A stretch of DNA of 64,000 bases from contig LNEB01000015.1 of assembly GCA_001464795.1 (NCBI GenBank), positions 348,982-412,981 of the forward strand, read 5' to 3'. The number at the start of each line of letters is the position of its first letter. Position 1 is the first letter of the stretch. The position numbers and the translations under genes are program-made. This DNA comes from Bdellovibrionales bacterium Ga0074139. GTDB lineage: Bacteria; Bdellovibrionota; Bdellovibrionia; Bdellovibrionales; Bdellovibrionaceae. Of this stretch, positions 35,538 through 43,495 are shown one piece after another. The notes beneath the pieces were generated by a model. It did no database searches. It had not been told where the DNA came from and saw only the letters and a list, made by a program, of their open reading frames with translations.

Positions 35538-36572
35538 ATGATGAGCGTAGTTAAAAATTCCAATGGATGGGTTTTCACTCCTTTAGAAAATTTCTTAGTG
35601 TTTTGGCTTCCCATTCCTGCTGTCATTCTTTCTTGGAGTTTTTTGGGAAAAGGAACTGATCTTTTGACCTTTTCATTGTATATTTTGGCCGTAAAAATTC
35701 CTTTTGAAATGGGGCATGTATTAGCAACGGCTTATCCCTTGTTACAAAGGACAAAAGATGGCCGCTTATCAAATCGTAAATTTTATTTAGGTTGCCTCGG
35801 AGTTTTTATAGTAAGCAGTTTGCTATTGCATATTTCACAGGTTACTTTTTATATTTTACTTACTTTTATTGCACTATTACACATCTGTCGCCAACAACAC
35901 GGTTGGGTTATGCTTTCACGAAGGCAAGCCCAGGAGCCTGATAGAGATCGTTGGTTTGATTCATTGATGGTTACTAATGTCATGCTAGTTCCACTTATAT
36001 GGTGGCAATCAGAACTGGGACCCGAACCGAAGTTTTACTTTTTCCCAAACAATATTCATCTTTCAATTGATGCGACAGTGGCAACATTTGCGATGACTCT
36101 TCATTGGTTCATTAATGTTATATATACCTTCAACATCTCTAGAAAAATTCTCAGCCGGAAAGCTGTTAATTGGGGGAAGATTTCCATAATTGTTTCGACT
36201 TGGATTTGGTTTTACACCTCTTTGGTTATGTTTGAAAGTCGTCAGATATTTCTAGCAGAGCTTGTATTAATTCATGGAATTGCCTATGTGGTTTACTCTT
36301 ACAAGTCCTCAAAAAAAGAAGAGACAATTGCTTTCAAAAGTCAGCCTCAATTTTTTCTGAAACTCCTAAGTCACCCATGGACATATACAATATTTTTTGT
36401 TTTCACAGGCGGGCTTTGGTTTCTTTACGTAAGAAAATATGAAAACATTCTTTTTGTAAATCCTGGAAATATGTTAGAGGTCATTTTTTGGATGCCATTA
36501 CTATTACATTATTACTTTGATTCGATCATCTGGCGCAAAAATTTCTTTAAAACTGCTAGCAGTACAGTTTGA
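35538..36572 (+). CDS. Histidine-rich multi-pass membrane protein
   Basis: 344 residues with about eight membrane helices. Conserved-looking His/aromatic patches lie within or next to the helices: IPFEMGHVLATAY, ALLHICRQQHGWVMLSRR, LVLIHGIAYVVYSY and, at the C-terminus, LLLHYYFDSIIWRKNF. The last pattern (H-Y-x-x-D-x-x-I-W) and the scattered His suggest a metal-binding membrane enzyme such as a hydroxylase or cleavage oxygenase, but I cannot place it in a named family. It sits between the first desaturase and a GNAT-like gene in the same run and is probably part of the lipid-tailoring set. Confidence 0.6.
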   Translation: MMSVVKNSNGWVFTPLENFLVFWLPIPAVILSWSFLGKGTDLLTFSLYILAVKIPFEMGHVLATAYPLLQRTKDGRLSNRKFYLGCLGVFIVSSLLLHISQVTFYILLTFIALLHICRQQHGWVMLSRRQAQEPDRDRWFDSLMVTNVMLVPLIWWQSELGPEPKFYFFPNNIHLSIDATVATFAMTLHWFINVIYTFNISRKILSRKAVNWGKISIIVSTWIWFYTSLVMFESRQIFLAELVLIHGIAYVVYSYKSSKKEETIAFKSQPQFFLKLLSHPWTYTIFFVFTGGLWFLYVRKYENILFVNPGNMLEVIFWMPLLLHYYFDSIIWRKNFFKTASSTV

Positions 36573-36586
36573 CTTTCTAATATCTA

Positions 36587-37243
36587 ATGAATTTAGCTGT
36601 TAAGATGCAAAATGATTCAGATGCTTCCTTGTATTTTCGTAAACTCAATTTCAACGACTTTGAGGCCGTTTGTGCTCTTTATAGAAATACTTCTAATTGG
36701 ATGGGTGTAAAGGTAGATGTCTCTCTTGTTGATAAACTTCTTATTTCTAATTTGCATGAATATTTGGGCTCTAAGACAAATCAGGTTTCTTATGGTGCCT
36801 TTTATAAAGACAAACTCATCCTTACGGTGGGTGTTTATTATTGGAGTACCATGCCATTTTGCTCGATTAATCGGTTTGTCGGGGGAATTGACTCACTTTC
36901 ATTGAAACATCAATTTGAAGCAGTGAAAAACTTGATAGATATGGCAATTTCGGAAATGGAAGAGCGTCAGGCTTATCGATTCTATGTTATTTCAACGGGC
37001 TTACATCAAAAATCTTTATCTCTGTTTTGTAAAATTTCAGAAAAAATAAAGAACAGGTATATCATGACGATAGACGAGTTTGTCCCTGCTAATCAAAAGC
37101 CAAAATTTGGTTATGTGTGGGAAATGATGGATAAACAAACGTGGCCAATGAATTTGGTGCTTCGTTCAGGAACGGCTCTTAACAAAGTTCGCAATGAGCG
37201 AGCAGAAGAAGAAGTTCAATTAATCATAAAAGGATGGGATTAG
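36587..37243 (+). CDS. GNAT-like protein (cluster acyltransferase candidate 1)
   Basis: 218 residues. The layout suits a GNAT fold: LYFRKLNFNDFEAVCALYRN at the N-terminus, a beta core (SYGAFYKDKLILTVGVYYW), then a helix and strand where acetyl-CoA would bind, but no clear Q/RxxGxG/A motif. The C-terminal tail (about residue 190 on) is basic. It lies 14 bases after the membrane protein gene and 50 before the ACP gene. It could transfer an acyl group from the ACP instead of from CoA. The assignment is tentative. Confidence 0.45.
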   Translation: MNLAVKMQNDSDASLYFRKLNFNDFEAVCALYRNTSNWMGVKVDVSLVDKLLISNLHEYLGSKTNQVSYGAFYKDKLILTVGVYYWSTMPFCSINRFVGGIDSLSLKHQFEAVKNLIDMAISEMEERQAYRFYVISTGLHQKSLSLFCKISEKIKNRYIMTIDEFVPANQKPKFGYVWEMMDKQTWPMNLVLRSGTALNKVRNERAEEEVQLIIKGWD

Positions 37244-37293
37244 CATAAGATTCCACTTGCACCATTTTTCAAAACTGATGTAGCTTTTTATTA

Positions 37294-37533
37294 ATGGATT
37301 CAATACTTGATAAAATATCAAATATAATGAGTAAGGAATTAGGAATTTCAGCTCAGAAATACAATAAACAGACTCGCTTTCGTGAGGATCTTGGTCTTGA
37401 TTCCTTAGATTTTATGATTTTAGTTGTTAATATTGAGGATCAATTTAATTTAAAATTTGAACAGTCAAATCTGCACTTTATCAACACAGTCGAAGATCTC
37501 GAAAACTTTTTATCAGCGAGATTGAAAAACTAA
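37294..37533 (+). CDS. Acyl carrier protein
   Basis: 79 residues with the carrier-protein pattern: helix 1, then LGLDSLDFMILVVNIEDQF with the phosphopantetheine Ser at S37 of the DSL motif, and the acidic helices II and III. The N-terminal half is unusually basic for an ACP (KYNKQTRFR). It should be activated by a phosphopantetheinyl transferase; one is at 53597-54154. It is the only carrier protein in the cluster and lies 15 bases before desaturase 2, the same linkage as the JamB/JamC-type desaturase-ACP pairs of alkyne and alkene pathways. Confidence 0.93.
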   Translation: MDSILDKISNIMSKELGISAQKYNKQTRFREDLGLDSLDFMILVVNIEDQFNLKFEQSNLHFINTVEDLENFLSARLKN

Positions 37534-37548
37534 GTTTTCGACTAATGG

Positions 37549-38340
37549 GTGACTATGAATTCTTATTGCTATAAATTGTGGTTGCCTTTAACTATTGTCA
37601 CTTTTGGAAGTGTCTTTTATTTTTTAACTATTTCTGAATTCACGGTGAATTGGCTCTTAGTTTTTGTTACTTGGTTTCTAATTGGACCAGTTGGAATTGG
37701 AGCCGGCTTTCATCGTTATTTTTCTCACCGTCAATATAAGACCTACAGGCCCATAGAATTAGCTCTCGCTTTTTTAGGTAGTTTAGCTGGTTATGCCCCG
37801 CTGGCAATGTGGTGCAGCAGTCATATTTATCATCACAGAAATAGTGATTCTTCAGATGATATTACAAGTCCGCATCAGTATGGGTTTTGGGAAAGTTTTC
37901 TGTTTTGGCGACTCCGACCAATTGCACTCGAAAAAGTAGATACTTTGAACTTCGCAACTCGCAGTATTTTCAAAGATAAGAAGTTAGTTTTTCTAATTAA
38001 AAACTACTATCGAATTTTTTGGATCTTTGGTCTCATTAGCTTTTTACTCGGTCCAACGTATTTTTTAAGTTTATTTTTAATACCCGTTCAGCTCGAGCAC
38101 CTTCGTTTAAATATGATCGGAAGTTTTGCTCATATGAAATTGCCAACTAGTTACAGAAATTTTGAGTCCCAATCTTTGCATGATCGAAGTTATAACAATG
38201 TGATTTTGGGTTATCTAACTTTTGGCTTTGGGTGGCACAATAACCATCATCATAACGAAAGATCCAGTAGTTTAATGGTCCGCTGGTGGGAAGTTGATAT
38301 CGAAGGTCTAGTCTGTAAATTGATATCGAAAAAAGATTAA
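37549..38340 (+). CDS. Membrane fatty acid desaturase 2 (acyl-CoA desaturase-like)
   Basis: 263 residues from GTG 37549 (an ATG at 37555 is an alternative). The His boxes are HRYFSHRQYK, SSHIYHHRNSD and GWHNNHHHN, with the membrane topology of acyl desaturases. The sequence diverges from desaturase 1: box 2 is preceded by CSSH and followed by DDITSPHQYG. So the two probably have different regiochemistry. It follows the ACP gene by 15 bases, which suggests that the substrate is carrier-bound. A perfect dyad sits 2 bases after its stop. Confidence 0.92.
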   Translation: MTMNSYCYKLWLPLTIVTFGSVFYFLTISEFTVNWLLVFVTWFLIGPVGIGAGFHRYFSHRQYKTYRPIELALAFLGSLAGYAPLAMWCSSHIYHHRNSDSSDDITSPHQYGFWESFLFWRLRPIALEKVDTLNFATRSIFKDKKLVFLIKNYYRIFWIFGLISFLLGPTYFLSLFLIPVQLEHLRLNMIGSFAHMKLPTSYRNFESQSLHDRSYNNVILGYLTFGFGWHNNHHHNERSSSLMVRWWEVDIEGLVCKLISKKD

Positions 38341-38342
38341 GT

Positions 38343-38357
38343 GTATCAATTTGATAC
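38343..38357 (+). repeat. Short perfect dyad after desaturase 2
   Basis: GTATCAA and TTGATAC, 7-bp arms around one base, start 2 bases after the stop. A second, looser pair (CAGTGG at 38361-38366 and CCACTG at 38391-38396) follows. The first position mirrors the dyad after desaturase 1. Confidence 0.35.
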
Positions 38358-38439
38358 GTCCAGTGGACCCTATTACTTTGTTTTCTGTAGCCACTGATAT
38401 TTTTGTTTGATAAAATATTGGAAGTTGTTTAGGGGGCTT

Positions 38440-38844
38440 ATGTCTAATAATCATCTCTCATTTAACCGAAGAGGCTTTTTAAAAGCAGGTCTTTTTTTAG
38501 GCCTACCTCTAATTTCCTTCTCATTATTTTCGATTGAAAAGAAATCAATTTCTACTTTCACACGGGTCTCCAGCAGTTCTCCGATGAGCAGTGCCCAGTT
38601 CAATGCCCTAAAACCTTTGTGGATTGATAGTCGTCTTTTCTCAGATGCCATACTTAATTTTCAGAAAAGTGGTTTAATTTTATCCCATAGTTTCTCGCAT
38701 AGTTCTGACTCGACTTTCGTCGAATTTGTTTTTATTTCTAAGAATGCAAAATATGAATTCGATGATTACTTGGTTAAAAATAAGATTTTTTGCGAGCAAA
38801 AGTTAATTGAGCTGGGTTTGATCCACGAGACCGGTATAAGTTAG
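38440..38844 (+). CDS. Small Tat-signal protein of unknown function
   Basis: 134 residues from ATG 38440, with AGGGGG upstream. The N-terminus carries a twin-arginine signal (NRRGFLKAGLFLGLPLISFS), so it is exported folded or with a cofactor. The mature part is short and Ser-rich (TRVSSSSPMSSAQFN), with one cysteine (IFCEQK). No cofactor motif is visible. It is between desaturase 2 and a short-chain dehydrogenase in the same run; the SDR start overlaps its stop by one base. It may be a small subunit of a periplasmic enzyme, but this is a guess. Confidence 0.6.
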   Translation: MSNNHLSFNRRGFLKAGLFLGLPLISFSLFSIEKKSISTFTRVSSSSPMSSAQFNALKPLWIDSRLFSDAILNFQKSGLILSHSFSHSSDSTFVEFVFISKNAKYEFDDYLVKNKIFCEQKLIELGLIHETGIS

Positions 38845-39710
38845 TGAAGGTTTTGTTAACTGGCGGCAACAGTGGCTTGGGAATGCTCGCGACTTTATCT
38901 CTTTTAAAATACGGCCACTCTGTAGCTGTATCAATGCGGAATCCTGAAACAAAAAATAATCAATGTGCAGAGAGATTAACTCAGCACGGCGCCCATGTCA
39001 TTAAAATGGATGTGACCGATGAATCATCAGTCACTTCCGGCGTTGATCAAACACTGGTAAAACTTGATGGAATTGATGTCGTGATTAATAACTCAGGTGT
39101 GTTTAGCATGGGGCCTTTAGAGGCCTTTACTTCTCAAGATTGGCTCCGAATTTTTGATGTCAATGTATTAGGAGCTCAAAGGATCAATCGTGCAGTACTT
39201 CCATCGATGAGAAAAAAGAACTTTGGAATTTTAATTCATATCTCAAGTCTTTTGGGTCGTTTAACTATGCCTTACTGTGCACCTTACTGCGCATCCAAGC
39301 AGGCGTTGGAAGCCTTAGCTGAAGGTTACCGTAGGGAATGCGCACAATTTGGAATCGATTCGATTATTATTGAGCCAGGTGGTTTTGCCTCCTCATTTTT
39401 TGAATCTGCACAACTTCCATCAGATCACTTTCGATTAGAGTCACTCGATAAGAATTTTGCGCAATCCAAAGCCTTGTGGGATCAATACAAAAGTAAATTA
39501 CGCAACAACAATATATATAACCCACAACATGTGGCTGATGTGATTGTTAATTTACTCGATATGCCTCATGGTCAAAGGCCACTTCGTACAGTCGTCGATG
39601 TGATGGGTTTGGGCGAGTCTGTTAATAATTTTAATCAAGAAACTGAACGTTTTAATGAAGAATTTTTTTCAAATATGAAATTGGATTTTGATGTCACAAT
39701 TAAGTCATAG
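38844..39710 (+). CDS. Short-chain dehydrogenase/reductase (classical)
   Basis: 288 residues from a GTG that overlaps the previous stop by one base. Motifs in order: TGGNSGLGMLATLS (TGxxxGxG), NNSGVFS (NNAG-type), the Ser strand HISSLLG, and YxxxK in YCASKQALEALAEG. It is an NAD(P)(H)-dependent oxidoreductase of the classical group. It keeps the full domain, in contrast with the shortened SDR at 30303. Its last 23 bases overlap the transketolase N-subunit gene, so the two are coupled. It may reduce a keto group made by that enzyme. Confidence 0.93.
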   Translation: MKVLLTGGNSGLGMLATLSLLKYGHSVAVSMRNPETKNNQCAERLTQHGAHVIKMDVTDESSVTSGVDQTLVKLDGIDVVINNSGVFSMGPLEAFTSQDWLRIFDVNVLGAQRINRAVLPSMRKKNFGILIHISSLLGRLTMPYCAPYCASKQALEALAEGYRRECAQFGIDSIIIEPGGFASSFFESAQLPSDHFRLESLDKNFAQSKALWDQYKSKLRNNNIYNPQHVADVIVNLLDMPHGQRPLRTVVDVMGLGESVNNFNQETERFNEEFFSNMKLDFDVTIKS

Positions 39711-40542
39711 GATTAATTCTCAAGAAGGCCTCATTCCACTTGATGGCCAATCAAAATATATACGAACACTGATACTTCGTGCCCTTAGGGGAGGAAATCT
39801 CGGCCATGCTGGATCAGCTCTTTCGCTGGTTGAAATTCTCAGAGTGCTTTTTGAAAATGTATTAAAGTTTGATTCCAAAAATCCAAATTGGCCAGATCGT
39901 GATCGGCTCATCTTAAGCAAGGGTCATGGTTGTCTTGCCTTGTATGCTATTTTAGCTCATTTTGATTTTTTCCCAAAGTCTGATTTAGATCGATTTTGCC
40001 ATCATAACTCACCTTTAGGTGGACATCCAAATCATGAAAAAATTAAAGGTGTAGATTTTTCGACAGGTTCATTAGGTCATGGTCTGAGTGTCGCAGTAGG
40101 CATGGCTTTAGCAGCGAAAATTCAAAAAAGAAGTTCGAAAGTCTTTGTTATAATGGGTGATGGAGAGCTCGGAGAAGGATCAGTTTGGGAAGCTGCTCTA
40201 TCTGCCGCTCATCATAAATTAAATAATTTAATCGCACTTGTAGATTGCAACAAATATCAAGCTGCTGGCCAAACTCAACAAATTTTGAATCTTGAGCCAC
40301 TCAGTGAAAAGTGGCATGCTTTTGGATTTGATGTTTTTGAATCCAACGGGCATGACATAAGTGAATTGAAAAAAGTTATATCTCAAGCTGTGATTGAGTC
40401 AAAAAAGCCCAAGATGATTATTTGCCACACAGTAAAGGGAAAAGGAATTCCAGAAGTTGAGCAAAGTCGAGGGTCACATTTTTTCTACTCCTTCAGTCCT
40501 GAGCAACACAAAGCTTTCACCGAAATGCTGGAGAAGTACTAA
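39688..40542 (+). CDS. Transketolase-like protein, N-terminal (pyrophosphate-binding) subunit
   Basis: 284 residues. It corresponds to the N-terminal third of transketolase: DRLILSKGHGCLALYAILAH, LGGHPNHEKIKGVDFSTGSL, and the thiamine diphosphate/Mg motif GDGELGEGSVWEAALSA ending in VDCNKYQ. The C-terminal part follows as a separate gene, starting at the last base of this stop. Split transketolases transfer two-carbon ketol units; related pairs in natural-product clusters load a C2 unit or make amino-sugar or C7N precursors. The start overlaps the SDR gene. The acceptor is not identifiable. Confidence 0.94.
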   Translation: MMSQLSHRINSQEGLIPLDGQSKYIRTLILRALRGGNLGHAGSALSLVEILRVLFENVLKFDSKNPNWPDRDRLILSKGHGCLALYAILAHFDFFPKSDLDRFCHHNSPLGGHPNHEKIKGVDFSTGSLGHGLSVAVGMALAAKIQKRSSKVFVIMGDGELGEGSVWEAALSAAHHKLNNLIALVDCNKYQAAGQTQQILNLEPLSEKWHAFGFDVFESNGHDISELKKVISQAVIESKKPKMIICHTVKGKGIPEVEQSRGSHFFYSFSPEQHKAFTEMLEKY

Positions 40543-41471
40543 TGCAAAATGAGATGCTAGCTTCAATTTACCAACTGGCACATCAAGACACTCGAGTAGT
40601 TTTTATTGGCTCAGATTTGAAACCTGAAACTCTTGAAGAAATGAAGAAAAACTTTTCCGATCGTTTTTTTATGGAAGGAATAAGTGAGGCCAATACCATT
40701 GGAATGGCAGCAGGTCTTGCAAGTGACGGATTCATTCCCTTTGTTAATGGTATAGCAGCTTTCATGACTCGTCGTTGTTTTGAGCAAATTGCACTTGATG
40801 TGTGTCTTCATAATCTTCCAGTTCGTATTCTCGGTAATGGTGGTGGGCTTAGTTATTCGGTGTTAGGTCCGACGCATATGGGTGTTGAAGACATTTCAAT
40901 TTTGCGAACACTACCCAATATGACAATCCTTGTTCCAACCAATTCCTTTGAAATGAAAGAATTAATTAAGCAATCCACGAACTGGTTAGGGCCCATCTAC
41001 ATCCGAATTTCAAAAGAGATTAATTCTTCTTACTATCCATCTGGTGTACAACCCAAAATAGGTGAAGCCGTCGTTTTTCAAGAGCCAGCAGGACCTGTGG
41101 ACGTATTGATTGTTTCAACTGGCTATATGACAGCCAAATGCAGTCATGCAATAAAGCAATTAAATCAAGACTGTATTTTTATTTCACATCTTCATTTTCA
41201 TACAATTGAACCTTTTGATTCAAAAGTTTTTTTTCGGATGGCTTCAAAGGCAAAGTCAGTGCTGGTAGTCGAAGAAAACTCTGTTATCGGTGGACTTGGA
41301 TCACTGGTTTTGGAAATACTCAGCAACTCTTCTATTAATTTAAATCGAGTCAAAGTTTTAGGAATTCCCAAAAAATTTCTATCGAATTACGGCAGTCATG
41401 ATGAGCAGCTTATGGATGTTGGTTTGGATGTTAATCGAATTGCCTCTGAAATTAAAAATCTTTGTTTGTAA
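40542..41471 (+). CDS. Transketolase-like protein, C-terminal (pyrimidine-binding) subunit
   Basis: 309 residues. It carries the pyrimidine-binding domain with the catalytic Glu in MEGISEANTIGMAAGLA, the GGLSYSVLGPTHMGVEDISI segment, and a C-terminal transketolase_C domain (residues about 185-305). It forms a heterotetramer with the N-subunit in known split enzymes. The stop is 20 bases inside the convergent PPC gene. This ends the plus-strand run that began at 33749. Confidence 0.94.
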   Translation: MQNEMLASIYQLAHQDTRVVFIGSDLKPETLEEMKKNFSDRFFMEGISEANTIGMAAGLASDGFIPFVNGIAAFMTRRCFEQIALDVCLHNLPVRILGNGGGLSYSVLGPTHMGVEDISILRTLPNMTILVPTNSFEMKELIKQSTNWLGPIYIRISKEINSSYYPSGVQPKIGEAVVFQEPAGPVDVLIVSTGYMTAKCSHAIKQLNQDCIFISHLHFHTIEPFDSKVFFRMASKAKSVLVVEENSVIGGLGSLVLEILSNSSINLNRVKVLGIPKKFLSNYGSHDEQLMDVGLDVNRIASEIKNLCL

Positions 41472-41886
41472 TAAGTGGTAAGTCTAAACGATCATCAAAT
41501 TTTCTTGAAGGTGTAATGCCTAATTGTGTAACAGCAAGTTCAAGTGTAATATCAACCCGAGCCTGAACCAGGTGGCCACCAATTGTACTGTAATCATCTC
41601 GACCGAGTAGCACATGGATATGAGGCAGATACTCATTATTTAAGTAAGATAAGTTTCCTGTCAAAGAGATGAGTTCAAAACATTCATCACCATATTTATT
41701 TGTAAAATATTTTCTTTTTTGTCGGTTATAGAAGCCTAATTCGACTTGAGTTAAAGCGCCGATACCAGAGAAAAAACCACCCTTAAGTTGAACCTCTTGA
41801 GCAAACTTTCTTAGGCTGGTGAGAACTTCATCTCCAGCCTCTAAAATAACCATAAAGTTAGATTGGTCTCCCTTAATGAATTGCAT
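41452..41886 (-). CDS. PPC/DUF296-domain protein
   Basis: 144 residues from ATG 41886, preceded by GGAGA at 7 bases; the upstream frame to 41946 would collide with the divergent radical SAM gene. The sequence matches the PPC (DUF296) fold: GDEVLTSLRKFAQE, then GGFFSGIGALTQVELGFY and LPHIHVLLGR, with the HIH pair. The plant-type AT-hook is absent. Prokaryotic members are trimers of unknown function. It overlaps the convergent transketolase gene by 20 bases and is divergent from the radical SAM gene. Confidence 0.85.
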   Translation of the reverse strand: MQFIKGDQSNFMVILEAGDEVLTSLRKFAQEVQLKGGFFSGIGALTQVELGFYNRQKRKYFTNKYGDECFELISLTGNLSYLNNEYLPHIHVLLGRDDYSTIGGHLVQARVDITLELAVTQLGITPSRKFDDRLDLPLITNKDF

Positions 41887-41917
41887 ATGGATCTCCCCAT
41901 GATAATATTTTAATAAT

Positions 41918-43486
41918 ATGGTAGATGTATTAATCTTTTCTGACATTAATAATATTTATGGTTTTAGTCGTTATGCTGGGCCGTACCGGATTGCATCAGA
42001 GTTAAGAAAAAATAATATCTCAGTTCAAGTGATCGAGTTTTTTGCTGATTTAACCACAGAGGAAATCCAAGAAATCATTAATAAATATGTTTCCAAAAAA
42101 ACCCTTTGGGTCGGATTTTCTACAACATTATGGACAGCTCAGCTTTCACAGCGTGATCTGGCTGCGCATCTGAGTCAACCACAGTCGCTTCGTAGTGCAA
42201 TGGCAGCTGTTCATACGCGTCTATTCCCCCGCTCAGATGAGTTTATGAATGATGTATTTCGACGTATTCGTCTCAAAAATGAAAATTGTAAAATTGTGGT
42301 AGGCGGCTATAAAGCAAGTTCATTAAGTTTTAAGGGTGTGGATTACTGGATTCTGGGTCAAGGCGAAGGATCAACATTAGCACTAACTCAATACTTAAAA
42401 AATGGGGGATCCCTTTTTGTTGTAAAAAGTGAAAATGGAGACGTGCTGAGTGATCGAATGCACCCTTGCAAAAACTTTTCGAGCAGTCAGATTCTTTGGC
42501 AGAAGGAAGACTACCTTTTTCCCAATGAGCACGTGCCTATTGAAATTGCTAGAGGTTGCGTATTTAAGTGTTCTTTCTGCGGTTTTGATCTCAACGGAAA
42601 AAAACGCGGCGAATATGTTAAGGGTACCGAAACACTCGAGTTTGAAATGCTACGAAATTTCGAAGAGTTTGGAATTACAAACTACATGCTTACCGATGAT
42701 ACATTAAATGACACTCCAGAGAAAATTGAGGCACTTCATCAACTTTTTATGAAGTTACCATTTAAAACTGAGTTTTCAGCTTACGCCAGGATTGATCTTT
42801 TAATGAAGCATCCTTTTATGATCGATGCCCTACAAGAAATGGGCTTGAGGTCTGTTGAATTTGGAATCGAGTCATTAAATCAGCAAACACGTTTGAAAAT
42901 TGGTAAGGGTACAGATCCGCTTCAAGTTAAGCAGGCGCTTCATCATCTTAAGAATAAATGGTCTGATCAAGTTTATATGGCAGCTGGATTCATTGTCGGC
43001 CTTCCAGAAGAAACAGAACAAAGTCTAGCCGAAACAATTTCTTGGTTAGAGAGTTCGGATTGTCCACTTGATGGGATTCAGCTGAATCGATTGTGGATTG
43101 GATCTCCTATAAATATTTTAGATCATGGCGATTTGTCACCTGCTGGTTATTGGCGATCCGAAAAGGGATGGAACTACGGCAACTTAAGTCGGATTGCCGT
43201 CAATCCGGGCTCACATGGTTATAAAACTGATGCAAACGATGGATGGCAAAATTCAGCGATTGATCTAAAAAGAGCAAATGAAATTGAGAGAAAATTCTAC
43301 GAATCATCTCGGGCGATGCAGAAATACAGCCTCAGTATATTCCAATACTACAACAGAATGAGAAATATCAACTTCACTCACAGTGAGATCGGTTCTTTGT
43401 ATTTTAATGACTCTAAAGCTGGAGCAGAAGCAGAAAGTCGAAGACAAAGATTAAGAAATATTTATATGAATCAAGTTCTTGGATAG
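41918..43486 (+). CDS. Radical SAM protein with a B12-binding-like N-terminus (paralogue 2)
   Basis: 522 residues. The cluster-binding motif is C214, C218, C221 in EIARGCVFKCSFCGFD. The N-terminal part (about 1-160) follows cobalamin-binding folds (YAGPYRIASELRKNNISVQV; WVGFSTTLWTA; IVVGGYKASSL; GQGEGSTLAL). The C-terminal half is a TIM-barrel continuation (MGLRSVEFGIESL; VYMAAGFIVGLPEETEQSL). It shares length and layout with the gene at 32124 and probably arose from it by duplication. It is transcribed alone from a 31-base gap shared with the PPC gene. The substrate is unknown. Confidence 0.86.
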   Translation: MVDVLIFSDINNIYGFSRYAGPYRIASELRKNNISVQVIEFFADLTTEEIQEIINKYVSKKTLWVGFSTTLWTAQLSQRDLAAHLSQPQSLRSAMAAVHTRLFPRSDEFMNDVFRRIRLKNENCKIVVGGYKASSLSFKGVDYWILGQGEGSTLALTQYLKNGGSLFVVKSENGDVLSDRMHPCKNFSSSQILWQKEDYLFPNEHVPIEIARGCVFKCSFCGFDLNGKKRGEYVKGTETLEFEMLRNFEEFGITNYMLTDDTLNDTPEKIEALHQLFMKLPFKTEFSAYARIDLLMKHPFMIDALQEMGLRSVEFGIESLNQQTRLKIGKGTDPLQVKQALHHLKNKWSDQVYMAAGFIVGLPEETEQSLAETISWLESSDCPLDGIQLNRLWIGSPINILDHGDLSPAGYWRSEKGWNYGNLSRIAVNPGSHGYKTDANDGWQNSAIDLKRANEIERKFYESSRAMQKYSLSIFQYYNRMRNINFTHSEIGSLYFNDSKAGAEAESRRQRLRNIYMNQVLG

Positions 43487-43495
43487 ATTTAAGAA

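Noticed and set aside
34733..38340. A polyyne or terminal-alkyne cluster
   Set aside because: No acyl-AMP ligase, no thioesterase and only two desaturases. ACP plus desaturase supports carrier-bound desaturation, not a specific product.
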